Under the pieces are notes generated by a model that saw only the letters and a list, made by a program, of their open reading frames with translations, made no database searches and was not told the DNA's origin. Shown in pieces: positions 1-7,403 of a stretch of DNA of 64,000 bases. Each line of letters opens with the position of its first letter. Position 1 is the first letter of the stretch. Position numbers and translations under genes: made by a program. Source of the DNA: Pandoraea sp. GTDB lineage: Bacteria; Pseudomonadota; Gammaproteobacteria; Burkholderiales; Burkholderiaceae. Where the stretch lies: NCBI GenBank assembly GCA_031291335.1, contig JARLJF010000145.1, forward strand, positions 1-64,000, given 5' to 3'.

Positions 1-857
1 GCATCGAGATACAGCGCGCGGTCGCCCAGCAGATAAGCATCGGGCACGGTCTTGATGAGATCCGACGGGCCCGCCGTCTGAAGCCAGCGCAACGCACGCA
101 CCATGGCATTGGTGAGCGCCTGCGTCGTGTTCGGATTCTTCTGAATGAACGATTCGTTCGTGTACAGGCACCCCGCCGGCATGTTGCCGCCGAACACCGA
201 CACCGTCTCCTTGAGCGTGCGCGTGTCCGAGATCACACGGATCTCCTTGCCGCGCTCCAGCATCGTGATGACCGGGTCGAGGTTGACGATGGCGTCGATA
301 TTGCCCGAACGAATCGCGGCGAGCGCACCGGACGATGCGCCAACACCGACGAATGCCACCTCATTGGGCTTGACGCCCCCCTTGGCCAGCACGAAGTTCG
401 CCATGATGTTCGTCGACGACCCGGGCGCCGTCACACCGATCTTCTTGCCACGCAGGTCGGCCAGCGACTTGTAGTTCGGCATGGTCTTGTTCGACACACC
501 GAAGACGATCTGCGGCGCGCGCCCTTGTAGAACGAATGCGCGGATGTACTGGTTCTTCGCCTGCAACAGGATTGTGTGTTCGTAGGCACCCGACACCACA
601 TCGGCGCTACCGCCCACAAGCGCTTGCAGCGCCTTCGAGCCGCCGGCGAAATCCGAGATCTCGACGTCGAGCCCTTCGTCCTTGAAGTAATTCAGACGTT
701 CGGCAATCGTGAGCGGCAGGTAATAGAACAGATTCTTGCCGCCGACGGCGATCGCGATCTTGGTCTTCTCGAGCTTGGCCTGTGCGAAGCCAGGGCGAAT
801 GCCTGCGCCAATCAGGCCGGTGGCGGCCAGTGCCGTGACGAACTGACGTCTTTGCAT
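1..857 (-). CDS. ABC transporter substrate-binding protein, NMT1/SsuA-like, C-terminus cut by window edge
   Basis: Read on the minus strand from ATG at 857; about 285 codons are visible and no stop occurs before base 1. The N-terminus (MQRRQF... then a hydrophobic stretch ending GFAQA) is a signal peptide with a twin-arginine-like RR, so a periplasmic protein is expected. The body shows the pattern of the nitrate/sulfonate/taurine (NMT1/SsuA/ThiY) binding-protein fold, for example GGSKALQALVGGSADVV and a later LRGKKIGVTAPGSS. The ligand cannot be told from sequence. No permease or ATPase for it is visible here. It lies upstream on the same strand of whatever follows to the left of the window, and just downstream of a CoA-transferase gene. 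It is a candidate, but not a close match, for the sulfonate-binding subunit missing from the ssu operon at 47.7-51.7 kb. Confidence 0.85.
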   Translation of the reverse strand, partial: MQRRQFVTALAATGLIGAGIRPGFAQAKLEKTKIAIAVGGKNLFYYLPLTIAERLNYFKDEGLDVEISDFAGGSKALQALVGGSADVVSGAYEHTILLQAKNQYIRAFVLQGRAPQIVFGVSNKTMPNYKSLADLRGKKIGVTAPGSSTNIMANFVLAKGGVKPNEVAFVGVGASSGALAAIRSGNIDAIVNLDPVITMLERGKEIRVISDTRTLKETVSVFGGNMPAGCLYTNESFIQKNPNTTQALTNAMVRALRWLQTAGPSDLIKTVPDAYLLGDRALYLD

Positions 858-964
858 GGTGTTTGTCTCCGTGGTTGCAGCGTTCTTTCTTTGTATGGCG
901 TGCTTTTTATTCACGGCTCGCGGCAAGTACCGCGCCCCGTGTTCCTGCGCAGGATCGCGTCGGT

Positions 965-2302
965 TCAAATGACGCCGCCCTCGCGCAGTGCTTTGATTTG
1001 CCCGGCATCATAACCCAGTTGCCCAAGCACTTCGTCCGTGTGAGCGCCCAGTTCCGGGCCGAGCCATTGTGTCTGTCCCGGTGTCTCCGAGAGCTTCGGC
1101 GTGATGTTCGGCAGCTCGATAGGCGTGCCATCCGGGAACGTGTGTCGCTGGATCATCTGACGCGCGATGAACTGCGGATCCTTGAACATATCGGCTACGG
1201 TGTAGATGCGGCTCGCGGGCACGTCTGCGCCCTGCAGCACGGCAAGCGCCTCGTCGATGGCGCGCTCGCGTGTCCAGTTGCCGATCGCATCGTCAATTTC
1301 CTGCGTGCGCGGCACCCGCCCGTCGTTGTGCGCCAGCGCGGGATCTTCCGCCAGATCGGACCGGCCAATCGCATGCATCAACCGCTTGAAGATCGGGTCG
1401 CTATTGCCGCCCACGACGATCATGCCGTCAGCGCACGGATACGTGTTCGACGGCACGATGCCGGGCAGCGACGCCCCCGTACGCTCGCGCACCATCCCGG
1501 CCACGCTGTACTCCGGCACCACGCTTTCCATCAGATTGAAGACGGCCTCGTACAGCGCGACGTCGACCACCTGCCCTCGCCCGCCGTTCACGTTGCGGTG
1601 ATGCAGCGCCATCATCGCGCCAATCACGCCATGCAGTGCCGCAATGGAGTCGCCGATGGAGATACCGATGCGTGGCGGTGGAAGGTCCGGATAACCGGTG
1701 ATATGACGCAGTCCGCCCATCGACTCGGCGATCGCGCCGAAGCCTGGCCGATCGCGATACGGTCCCGTCTGCCCATACCCCGACAGACGCACCATCACCA
1801 GCCCCGGGTTTTCAGCCGACAGTTGCTCATACCCCAACCCGAAGCGCTCAAGCAGCCCTGGGCGGAAATTCTCGACCACGATGTCGGCCTGCGCGGCGAG
1901 CTTGCGCACGATCTCCTGGCCCTCGGGGGACTTGAGATTGATCGTCACCGATTTCTTGTTGCGCGCCTGCACCGCCCACCAGAGCGAAGTACCGCCCGCA
2001 TCAGGATGCATCTTGCGCCACTTGCGCAATGGATCGCCGTGCTGCGGATCTTCGATCTTGATGACTTCGGCGCCAAACTCACCCAGCATGCGTGCGGCAA
2101 ACGGGCCGGCAATGAGTGTGCCGAGTTCCAGGACCTTGACGCCCGCGAGCGCGCCACGCGCCGGCAGACCGGGGCCACTGGCGGCGGCATGCGGCGCGGA
2201 AGCTTCGGAAGATGCGGAAGATTCGGAAGACGTGCCGGCAGCGGATGCCGCGGCGGGACCTTGCGGCGAGGCAGATTCAAACGGCTTGGACGACTTGGAC
2301 AA
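965..2302 (-). CDS. CaiB/BaiF family (class III) CoA-transferase
   Basis: Encodes 445 residues. The start chosen is TTG at 2302, preceded eight bases upstream by AGGAG; the reading frame extends further upstream but without a ribosome-binding site. Residues about 1-48 are a low-complexity Ser/Ala/Pro segment, unusual for the family. The catalytic domain then begins with the canonical KVLELGTLIAGPFAARM. Class III enzymes move CoA between carboxylic acids through an active-site Asp; at the matching place this protein appears to have Glu (VALYEAVFNLM), as in some dicarboxylate-type members. The substrate is not identifiable. The gene precedes the solute-binding protein gene by about 100 bases on the same strand, so the two may be co-transcribed for uptake and activation of an organic acid; that link is inference. 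Confidence 0.88.
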   Translation of the reverse strand: MSKSSKPFESASPQGPAAASAAGTSSESSASSEASAPHAAASGPGLPARGALAGVKVLELGTLIAGPFAARMLGEFGAEVIKIEDPQHGDPLRKWRKMHPDAGGTSLWWAVQARNKKSVTINLKSPEGQEIVRKLAAQADIVVENFRPGLLERFGLGYEQLSAENPGLVMVRLSGYGQTGPYRDRPGFGAIAESMGGLRHITGYPDLPPPRIGISIGDSIAALHGVIGAMMALHHRNVNGGRGQVVDVALYEAVFNLMESVVPEYSVAGMVRERTGASLPGIVPSNTYPCADGMIVVGGNSDPIFKRLMHAIGRSDLAEDPALAHNDGRVPRTQEIDDAIGNWTRERAIDEALAVLQGADVPASRIYTVADMFKDPQFIARQMIQRHTFPDGTPIELPNITPKLSETPGQTQWLGPELGAHTDEVLGQLGYDAGQIKALREGGVI

Positions 2303-2514
2303 CGCGTAGACTCCTGTGCCTCGTCGACGGTCATCACCGTCGACTGCGAGACGCCGCCCGCGGGCAACGCCCGTACAAATGGGTGGCAAATGAAGTTCGT
2401 ATAGTAATTCGACAGTCGGCTATCGGCCAATAACCTCGCAGCAGATCGGGGAAAGGTCCGAGCCAAATCCCTCCGAAGTCCGATCCGCCAACGCAACTGC
2501 GCAACGACAATCCC

Positions 2515-3240
2515 TCAAGTCTCGAACAAATGACGCGCGCCGCGCTGCGCCGCAATGTAGATCGCTTCGCCGCGATTGCGCGCGCCGAGCCGTCGGTACA
2601 GGGCAGACACGTGCGTCTTGGCGGTCCCCTCGGAAATCACCAGTTGCTGGCAGATCGTTTTGATAGATAAACCGCGCGAGAGCAGCGCAAGAATTTCGTA
2701 CTGCCGCTGAGAGATGCCGAGCAGCGCCGACTCGGCCAGTTGCGTCGCCTTGTCGCCCCCGAGCGGGAACACCGGCAGACGTGAGAGCGGCAACGCCTCG
2801 CCCAACGCTTCCTGCCGCCAAAGCACGAGCAACGCCGAGAGGGCTTCCTCCGGGACGAATCTCCCGCCCGAGAACGCCAGATCGAAGACCGAACGAATGC
2901 GTGCGACCGAATTCGGCCACGGCAGACACGCGGCTACGCCGGCCTGCAGCCAGCGAATGATTTCATCGGGAAAACCCGCATCGCCGATCACGATGACGGG
3001 CACAGGCGGCACACATTCGCCGGCGATCGCACACAGGGTATCGATAGCCGGTGTACGGGCCACGGCTTCTTCGATGACGAGTGCGCGACGCGACGGCAAT
3101 TCGCGTAACCAGATCCAGTCCTGCATCGCCACATCGTCGACGTGACGCAGGACCGGCGGTGTCGCGTTCGCTTCGGTTTGCAACGCAACTTGCAGGCCGC
3201 TCAGCCAGGTGGCAGCCTCACCCACGACCAGCACACGCAT
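2515..3240 (-). CDS. LuxR-family regulator with degenerate receiver domain
   Basis: Encodes 241 residues from ATG 3240, preceded by AGGGGA. Residues about 1-125 have the alternating pattern of a response-regulator receiver (MRVLVVGE at the start, PVIVIGD near 81-87). The acidic pair is missing, the phospho-acceptor position carries Glu-Glu (57-58, LVIEEAV), and the conserved Lys region reads LPWPNS. Phosphorylation is therefore unlikely. Residues about 173-238 are a typical LuxR/GerE helix-turn-helix (QYEILALLSRGLSIKTI, then SEGTAKTHVSALYRRLG). Divergently transcribed from the small secreted-protein gene at 3635 and next to the Fap-like cluster, it is a good candidate regulator of that cluster. 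This architecture recalls CsgD, the curli regulator, whose receiver is also atypical. The target assignment is inferred from position only. Confidence 0.88.
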   Translation of the reverse strand: MRVLVVGEAATWLSGLQVALQTEANATPPVLRHVDDVAMQDWIWLRELPSRRALVIEEAVARTPAIDTLCAIAGECVPPVPVIVIGDAGFPDEIIRWLQAGVAACLPWPNSVARIRSVFDLAFSGGRFVPEEALSALLVLWRQEALGEALPLSRLPVFPLGGDKATQLAESALLGISQRQYEILALLSRGLSIKTICQQLVISEGTAKTHVSALYRRLGARNRGEAIYIAAQRGARHLFET

Positions 3241-3261
3241 GGTTTCCCCTGTCGTTCCGGT

Positions 3262-3277
3262 CGGCACGCTCGTGCCG
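3262..3277. promoter_or_regulatory. Perfect 7-bp inverted repeat, candidate operator
   Basis: CGGCACG-CT-CGTGCCG lies 22 bases upstream of the LuxR-type gene start, inside the divergent intergenic region. Its position suits autoregulation or control of the divergent pair. No experimental or family knowledge ties this motif to a particular protein. Confidence 0.35.
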
Positions 3278-3528
3278 CCGTCCCCCGCTTTTCTTATTAC
3301 GCCTGTCGCATTCGTTGTGTACCGGCCCCGAGAATCTTACGGACTCCACGGCCAGGACGAAAACCGAAGAAATCTTCGATCTTTCGTCATAGTTTACGCA
3401 TCAGGCGTCACCTTGCTTTCAGCCCAGTTTACGCGCGAAGGCCGCGTGACGGCGAGTTCGCCTCTCGGGGACGCCGGTCATTGTTGCCTCTGCGCGACAA
3501 ACCGCAATCTGCGTAAATTATTTACTCA

Positions 3529-3541
3529 AATTTCGGAAATT
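3529..3541. promoter_or_regulatory. AT-rich palindrome AATTTC-G-GAAATT, candidate operator
   Basis: A perfect 6-bp inverted repeat with one central base lies in an AT-rich tract about 95 bases before the gene at 3635 and about 40 bases upstream of a candidate -10 element. It stands out from the GC-rich background. The binding protein is unknown; the neighbouring LuxR-type regulator is the obvious candidate. Confidence 0.35.
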
Positions 3542-3560
3542 CCGCTATTACTTTTTTCCC

Positions 3561-3588
3561 TTTCCTTTCTCAAATCGCGCAATAGAAT
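3561..3588 (+). promoter_or_regulatory. Candidate sigma-70 promoter for the secreted-protein gene at 3635
   Basis: A TAGAAT -10 hexamer sits at 3583-3588 with a poor -35 (TTTCCT, 3561-3566) sixteen bases upstream. No sigma-54-type GG/GC pair with correct spacing was found in 3241-3634 on this strand. The rest of this 394-base intergenic region holds no gene that I can support. Confidence 0.4.
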
Positions 3589-3634
3589 ACAAGCAGTGCT
3601 GGGAGGACAGCATGCGGAGGCCGGGGGGCACGCC

Positions 3635-4072
3635 ATGTTCAAGATCACCGTCAATACGACGCGCAGTGCCATGTTCTGTCTGGCGGCCGCGTGCTTTGCG
3701 AGCGCCGCTCAGGCCGATGTCACCGGCATTGCCGGTGTTCCGATCGCCGTGAGCGACGCACTGCTCGCCAGCACGCGCGCGGCGAACCTGCAAAAAAGTG
3801 TCGTCGCCAATCTATCTGGCGCGGCACCCGCCGTCATTGCTCCCGTCAACGCGACAACGGTTGCCTCCAACGGCGTTCGCCTGTGGGACGAAGTGATCCC
3901 ACCTGCACCGGCACCGAAACCCACTCAGGCATCGATGACCTCGCCGGGGCAGATGCGCACGACCGTCGCCACTTCAAACTACTCGCCGCCGTCCCTGACG
4001 TCCGGCATGCAGACAACGAGTCTGAAGGTCAACGCGAGCGTGAGCCGCATGCCGTCCGGCATGGCGCGCTGA
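3635..4072 (+). CDS. Small secreted protein with NGVxLWDE motif, amyloid-cluster associated
   Basis: Encodes 145 residues from ATG 3635; a G-run (GGGGGG) serves as a plausible ribosome-binding site. The first 29 residues form a signal peptide ending ASAAQA, so the product is exported. The mature part is Ala/Ser/Thr/Pro-rich without predicted membrane segments. It contains SNGVRLWDEV followed by a Pro-rich stretch (IPPAPAPKPTQ). The first protein of the minus-strand operon (9979-10554) has the same arrangement: ANGVTLWDEL followed by a Thr/Pro segment. I do not recognise a family. The shared motif, export and placement at opposite edges of the Fap-like cluster suggest a common role, perhaps as minor subunits or accessory factors of the amyloid system. 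Confidence 0.75.
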   Translation: MFKITVNTTRSAMFCLAAACFASAAQADVTGIAGVPIAVSDALLASTRAANLQKSVVANLSGAAPAVIAPVNATTVASNGVRLWDEVIPPAPAPKPTQASMTSPGQMRTTVATSNYSPPSLTSGMQTTSLKVNASVSRMPSGMAR

Positions 4073-4155
4073 CCCGTGCTCCGGTAGCGCCACCACCCTC
4101 ACCCTTTCCAGGCCGCCTCTCCCGGCCCGTCTCGATGTCCCGATACCGCTGCGGC

Positions 4156-4187
4156 GCTGCGCGTCCCCGAATCAGGGACCGCGCAGC
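4156..4187. terminator. Convergent terminator-like hairpin
   Basis: The stem GCTGCGCG-TCCC pairs with GGGA-C-CGCGCAGC around a 7-base loop, with one bulged base. It lies between the plus-strand gene ending at 4072 and the minus-strand barrel gene ending at 4230. The T-tract is weak (CCTTCTT on the plus side), so termination may be partial or Rho-assisted. Confidence 0.5.
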
Positions 4188-4229
4188 CCTTCTTGTGCCA
4201 TTCAGCTCAACGACACACCGTATGCGTCA

Positions 4230-5561
4230 TCAGAACGTGTACGGGAAGCGCAGACCGATCACGTAGTTCGGCGCATCCGGCGACATGCCGGCGTTCACAT
4301 AACCGTTCACGGTCCAGTGCTTGTTGATGGCGTAGTTGATACCGAAGTTGAGCGACGCGGCGTTCGTCGTGCTGCCCGCCACCGTGGTCCAGGAGCTACC
4401 CGGCGTGGCCGTCTTCGTCGCACGCGAGATCGCCGTCGAGTACGAGATCGACAACGCCGTCTTGTCGTTAAGCGCCAGCGCCATCCCGGCACCCACCTGA
4501 ACGATGTCGCCCAGCTTGACCTTCGCGGGTTGCGTCGTCCCTTCGATCGTCGAGATGTCGTCGAACGAGCGGGCCACGTTGTACGTGTACGCCACGTTCG
4601 CGAACAGCACGATCGGATCGTAGGTGCGCAGGAACGACAGGCCGGCGGTGAACGCCCAGATGCCGTTACCCGTGGGCAGGCGCGAAGGTGTCGTCAGGTT
4701 GTTGTTGGTCGGATCGGGCGTTCCGAGCTTGATGCCGAACGGTGACGTACCGGTCGGTGCCGTCATGCGCAGCGATGCCACGATATCCGGCCAATTCGCG
4801 TTTTCCTTGACCACCTGGTAGTACAAGGACGCATTCACGTCGCCGATGTTCGCCGAATTCTTGCTGATGTCGCTGATCGACGACGACGCGCCACCTACCC
4901 CGCCCGAGATGAAGTCCGAGTTGCGGTAGAGGTACGGAACGTCGAAGGCCACACTCAGCCGGTCGTTGATCCCGTAGCGCGTGTTGACGTCGAACGTCCA
5001 CACGTTGGCTTTGGTCTCGCCGAGATTCAACTGACCGAGGAAAATGGCGTCCAGCGCAAGAAAGCCGCTCAACACGAGCTGACGACGGTCGTAGTAGCTG
5101 TAACTGATACCGGCATCAATGGTGAGCTTGCGATCGAACAGCGGTGCGTGCTGCGCCTGCACGACAGCCTCTTCGGCCGGCGTGCGCTGCGAGTCGCTCT
5201 CGCTCTTTTGCATCTGCTGCGTCTCGCCGATAGGCGTGGCCGACGTCGGGCCCGCAGCACCGGCGGCGCCGCCGCCGGGGGTGCCTGCAGAGCCGGCGGC
5301 AGAACCATCGCCGGGCGAGACCTGCGCAATCTGCGCAGTGTCCCACGCAGTCAGACCACGACCGCGTTGCGCCATCTCAATGTCAGTGAGGCGCTGTTTC
5401 AGAGAAGAAATTTCCCGCTGCTGCCGGTCGACCATGTCCATCAACATCTGGAGACGGTCGTCCGGCGATGGGTTCGTATGCTCCTGAGCCTGGGCCGATA
5501 GCGTGAAAAGCAGTACCCCCAACGGAATAGCGGCAACGGGAAAAAAGCGGTGAGTATTCAT
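4230..5561 (-). CDS. FapF-like outer-membrane beta-barrel with N-terminal coiled coil
   Basis: Encodes 443 residues from ATG 5561 with a G-rich ribosome-binding site. A signal peptide (to about AQAQ, residue 26) is followed by a heptad-patterned segment near residues 33-65 (LQMLMDMVDRQQREISSLKQ), then a Gly/Ala/Pro linker. From about residue 130 the protein alternates polar and hydrophobic residues like a beta-barrel and ends in FPYTF; a terminal Phe is the usual outer-membrane insertion signal. In the Fap system FapF is an outer-membrane pore with an N-terminal coiled coil that lets amyloid subunits out. It is the last gene of the cluster here, as fapF is in Pseudomonas, though 308 bases separate it from the FapE-like gene. 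Generic annotation would call it a transporter of the MetA-pathway barrel family. Confidence 0.75.
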   Translation of the reverse strand: MNTHRFFPVAAIPLGVLLFTLSAQAQEHTNPSPDDRLQMLMDMVDRQQREISSLKQRLTDIEMAQRGRGLTAWDTAQIAQVSPGDGSAAGSAGTPGGGAAGAAGPTSATPIGETQQMQKSESDSQRTPAEEAVVQAQHAPLFDRKLTIDAGISYSYYDRRQLVLSGFLALDAIFLGQLNLGETKANVWTFDVNTRYGINDRLSVAFDVPYLYRNSDFISGGVGGASSSISDISKNSANIGDVNASLYYQVVKENANWPDIVASLRMTAPTGTSPFGIKLGTPDPTNNNLTTPSRLPTGNGIWAFTAGLSFLRTYDPIVLFANVAYTYNVARSFDDISTIEGTTQPAKVKLGDIVQVGAGMALALNDKTALSISYSTAISRATKTATPGSSWTTVAGSTTNAASLNFGINYAINKHWTVNGYVNAGMSPDAPNYVIGLRFPYTF

Positions 5562-5869
5562 GATCCCCCCCGGGTAAAAGTGCGGACGGGCGTCCGCGCG
5601 CAATCCAACAAACGCGTATTACCAACAACGTTGTCCTTGCTGCTCGACTGCGGGGTGATGCGTGCGAAACCCGTTGCCATCTACCTCGATATGTCATGCC
5701 CGGGCCCTGCCGACATCACCTTTTTGTGCGCCGCGGGTGCTGCTGCGGCGATGCCCCACTTCTATTTTTCATGGCATCCGCCAACGAATTACCAAGGCCG
5801 GATACTGCTTGCGGCGTCGCACCGTTCATGCACGACAGCGCGACACCGTCACTTCACTTGCCCTTCCCT
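5562..5869. other. Intergenic gap inside the amyloid cluster, no gene seen
   Basis: This 308-base spacer interrupts an otherwise tight gene row. No open frame here has a credible start or composition. A TGGCAAC...TTTCGC sequence near 5660-5680 resembles a sigma-54 element on the minus strand, but its GG-to-GC spacing is one base too long. A separate promoter for the barrel gene may lie here. Confidence 0.5.
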
Positions 5870-6628
5870 TCATCGACGCACGGCGACCATATTCGCCATT
5901 GCGTTCTGAATACCAAGCTGACGCAGCGCATTCGACGTAAGCGGACTCGTCTGCAAGTTCAACTGCATGGTGTTCATTACCTGCTGAGCATTACCCGCGA
6001 CCTGCACGACCTGCATGATCTGGTTCATCGCCGCACCGGCGCCGCCGCCCACGCTCTGGCCGAGATTGCCGTTCGGCGTATTGAGCGAGACCTGCATGCC
6101 TGCAGACGTGATGGCCACGCTCGCGCTCAGATTGCCCACGGTGGTCTGCGAACCGTTCGCCCCCTGCCCACCGACCGGTATCAGCGTGGCAATCGGCACC
6201 CCAGGACCAAACTGAATTGTGGCCTTGTTCAAAGCGTTGTTTGCGTCGCCCGCAACCTGCGTAATCTGCGCGACGCCGTTCACCAGCACGCTCGCCCCGC
6301 CCGAAACGATCTGGGTGATAGGCGTAGTCGCCTTGACAACGCCGGGGATGATGCCGGTCGTCGCACCGGTCTGCACCTGAGCGCCGCCACCTTGATTGAC
6401 GCCCAGTACGCCGGTGGCCATCAGGCTCGCACCGGTCGGCATTTGCCATTGCGACTGCATAACGAGCTGGAAGCCCGTGATCATGTTTTGTTGGGCGTAC
6501 TTGCCGGTCGCATGCGAGAGCACTTCGTCGCTCACGGGCGTCCAGGTCTCGGGCACCACGCTCGACGCAAATGCCGGCAAGGCGCTCGCGAACAGCGGAA
6601 TTACCAGCATCGGGACATATCGGTTCAT
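5870..6628 (-). CDS. FapE-like secreted protein of the amyloid cluster
   Basis: Encodes 252 residues. The start ATG 6628 has only a weak ribosome-binding site; the gene follows the C39 gene by 12 bases. A signal peptide ends near SALPAFA (residue 21). The mature N-terminus reads VSDEVLSHATGKYAQ, then GFQLVMQSQWQMPTG. This matches what I know of FapE proteins: a short helical start followed by a segment that names its own fibre partner-type motif with SxW. Much of the rest is Gly/Ala/Val/Gln-rich with NQGGGAQVQTGATTG-type stretches. FapE is an exported minor component of Fap fibres in Pseudomonas. Assignment rests on motif resemblance and position between the C39 and barrel genes. Confidence 0.65.
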   Translation of the reverse strand: MNRYVPMLVIPLFASALPAFASSVVPETWTPVSDEVLSHATGKYAQQNMITGFQLVMQSQWQMPTGASLMATGVLGVNQGGGAQVQTGATTGIIPGVVKATTPITQIVSGGASVLVNGVAQITQVAGDANNALNKATIQFGPGVPIATLIPVGGQGANGSQTTVGNLSASVAITSAGMQVSLNTPNGNLGQSVGGGAGAAMNQIMQVVQVAGNAQQVMNTMQLNLQTSPLTSNALRQLGIQNAMANMVAVRR

Positions 6629-6640
6629 GATGTTCTGGTC

Positions 6641-7351
6641 TCAAAACAGGTCCGCCCGGATGATGCCGAAATCCACCATCGGGGTCGGTGACGTCCCGGT
6701 CGCCAGCGCGCTGTCGCGCAGCTTGGCCGCCAGGGATTCGTTTCCTTTGAGCAGCGGTGAATCCTCCATAAACGGCTTGCCGATGACCGCCAGCACCAAG
6801 CCGTTCCATTGCTTGGCAAAATCGGCTTGCTCGATGATGCGATTGCCGAGCGCCGGGTCAGACACGAACACGCGTCCGTCCTTCGCTGCCTTGATGACCA
6901 CAAAGTGTTGATAGCCGTTGACGTCGATCAGCGCGATGACCGGGATCTTCAGGTCGTAAAGCGCGTTCACGTCAACTTTGAAACCTCGCCCCTCGAGTCC
7001 AATCGTCTCCACGAATTTCTTCATGTCGAGCATCGAGAAGCCGTTCTTGATGACCGTTTCCGGATTGGAAAACACCATCATTTTCTGGATCATTTCCGGC
7101 TCGGGAATATCGATCCCGTAGCCATAACGCAGCAGTGTTGCCAGGGCTGCGGAACCACAACTGAAGTCGTATTCCTGCTGGACCAGATTCACGTAGTGCA
7201 TCGATTTAAACGAGCGCATCTTCTTGACCGCCGGTACACCGGTCGAAGACTCGAGATTCACCGATGCATACTGCGCGTGCCCGGCCACGCTTGCGCACGC
7301 CAGAGCGCAAACGGTAGCGATCCTTATTGCGGCACGACGCGCATCATTCAT
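6641..7351 (-). CDS. C39 peptidase-like protein (FapD-like)
   Basis: Encodes 236 residues from ATG 7351, chosen over the upstream ATG because GAGGTG stands just before it. A signal peptide (to about AGHAQ, residue 27) sends it to the periplasm. The C39 cysteine-peptidase fold is clear: QQEYDFSCGSAALATLL places the nucleophile at Cys65, GYQHFVVI gives His149 and VFVSDPALG gives Asp165. The triad thus looks intact, in contrast to inactive C39-like domains of some exporters. FapD in Pseudomonas is a periplasmic C39-family protein needed for amyloid secretion. Here it follows the major repeat protein and precedes the FapE- and FapF-like genes, the same relative order C-D-E-F. Substrates are not known; amyloid subunits or the barrel plug are candidates. 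Confidence 0.85.
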   Translation of the reverse strand: MNDARRAAIRIATVCALACASVAGHAQYASVNLESSTGVPAVKKMRSFKSMHYVNLVQQEYDFSCGSAALATLLRYGYGIDIPEPEMIQKMMVFSNPETVIKNGFSMLDMKKFVETIGLEGRGFKVDVNALYDLKIPVIALIDVNGYQHFVVIKAAKDGRVFVSDPALGNRIIEQADFAKQWNGLVLAVIGKPFMEDSPLLKGNESLAAKLRDSALATGTSPTPMVDFGIIRADLF

Positions 7352-7403
7352 GACACACCTCATGAAAAAACCGGTCCGGGAATTCCCGGACCGGTTAGCT
7401 GCA

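Noticed and set aside
863-2404. Plus-strand open frame of 513 codons
   Set aside because: It is antisense to the CoA-transferase gene and its translation is Arg/His-rich without any family pattern, as expected from GC-rich third positions.
3262-3277. Sigma-54 promoter for the plus-strand gene (GGCACGCTCGTGCC)
   Set aside because: GG-to-GC spacing is one base short and the site is a palindrome far from the start codon.
5655-5685. Sigma-54 promoter for the barrel gene
   Set aside because: TGGCAAC...TTTCGC on the minus strand has spacing one base too long; sigma-54 rarely tolerates this.
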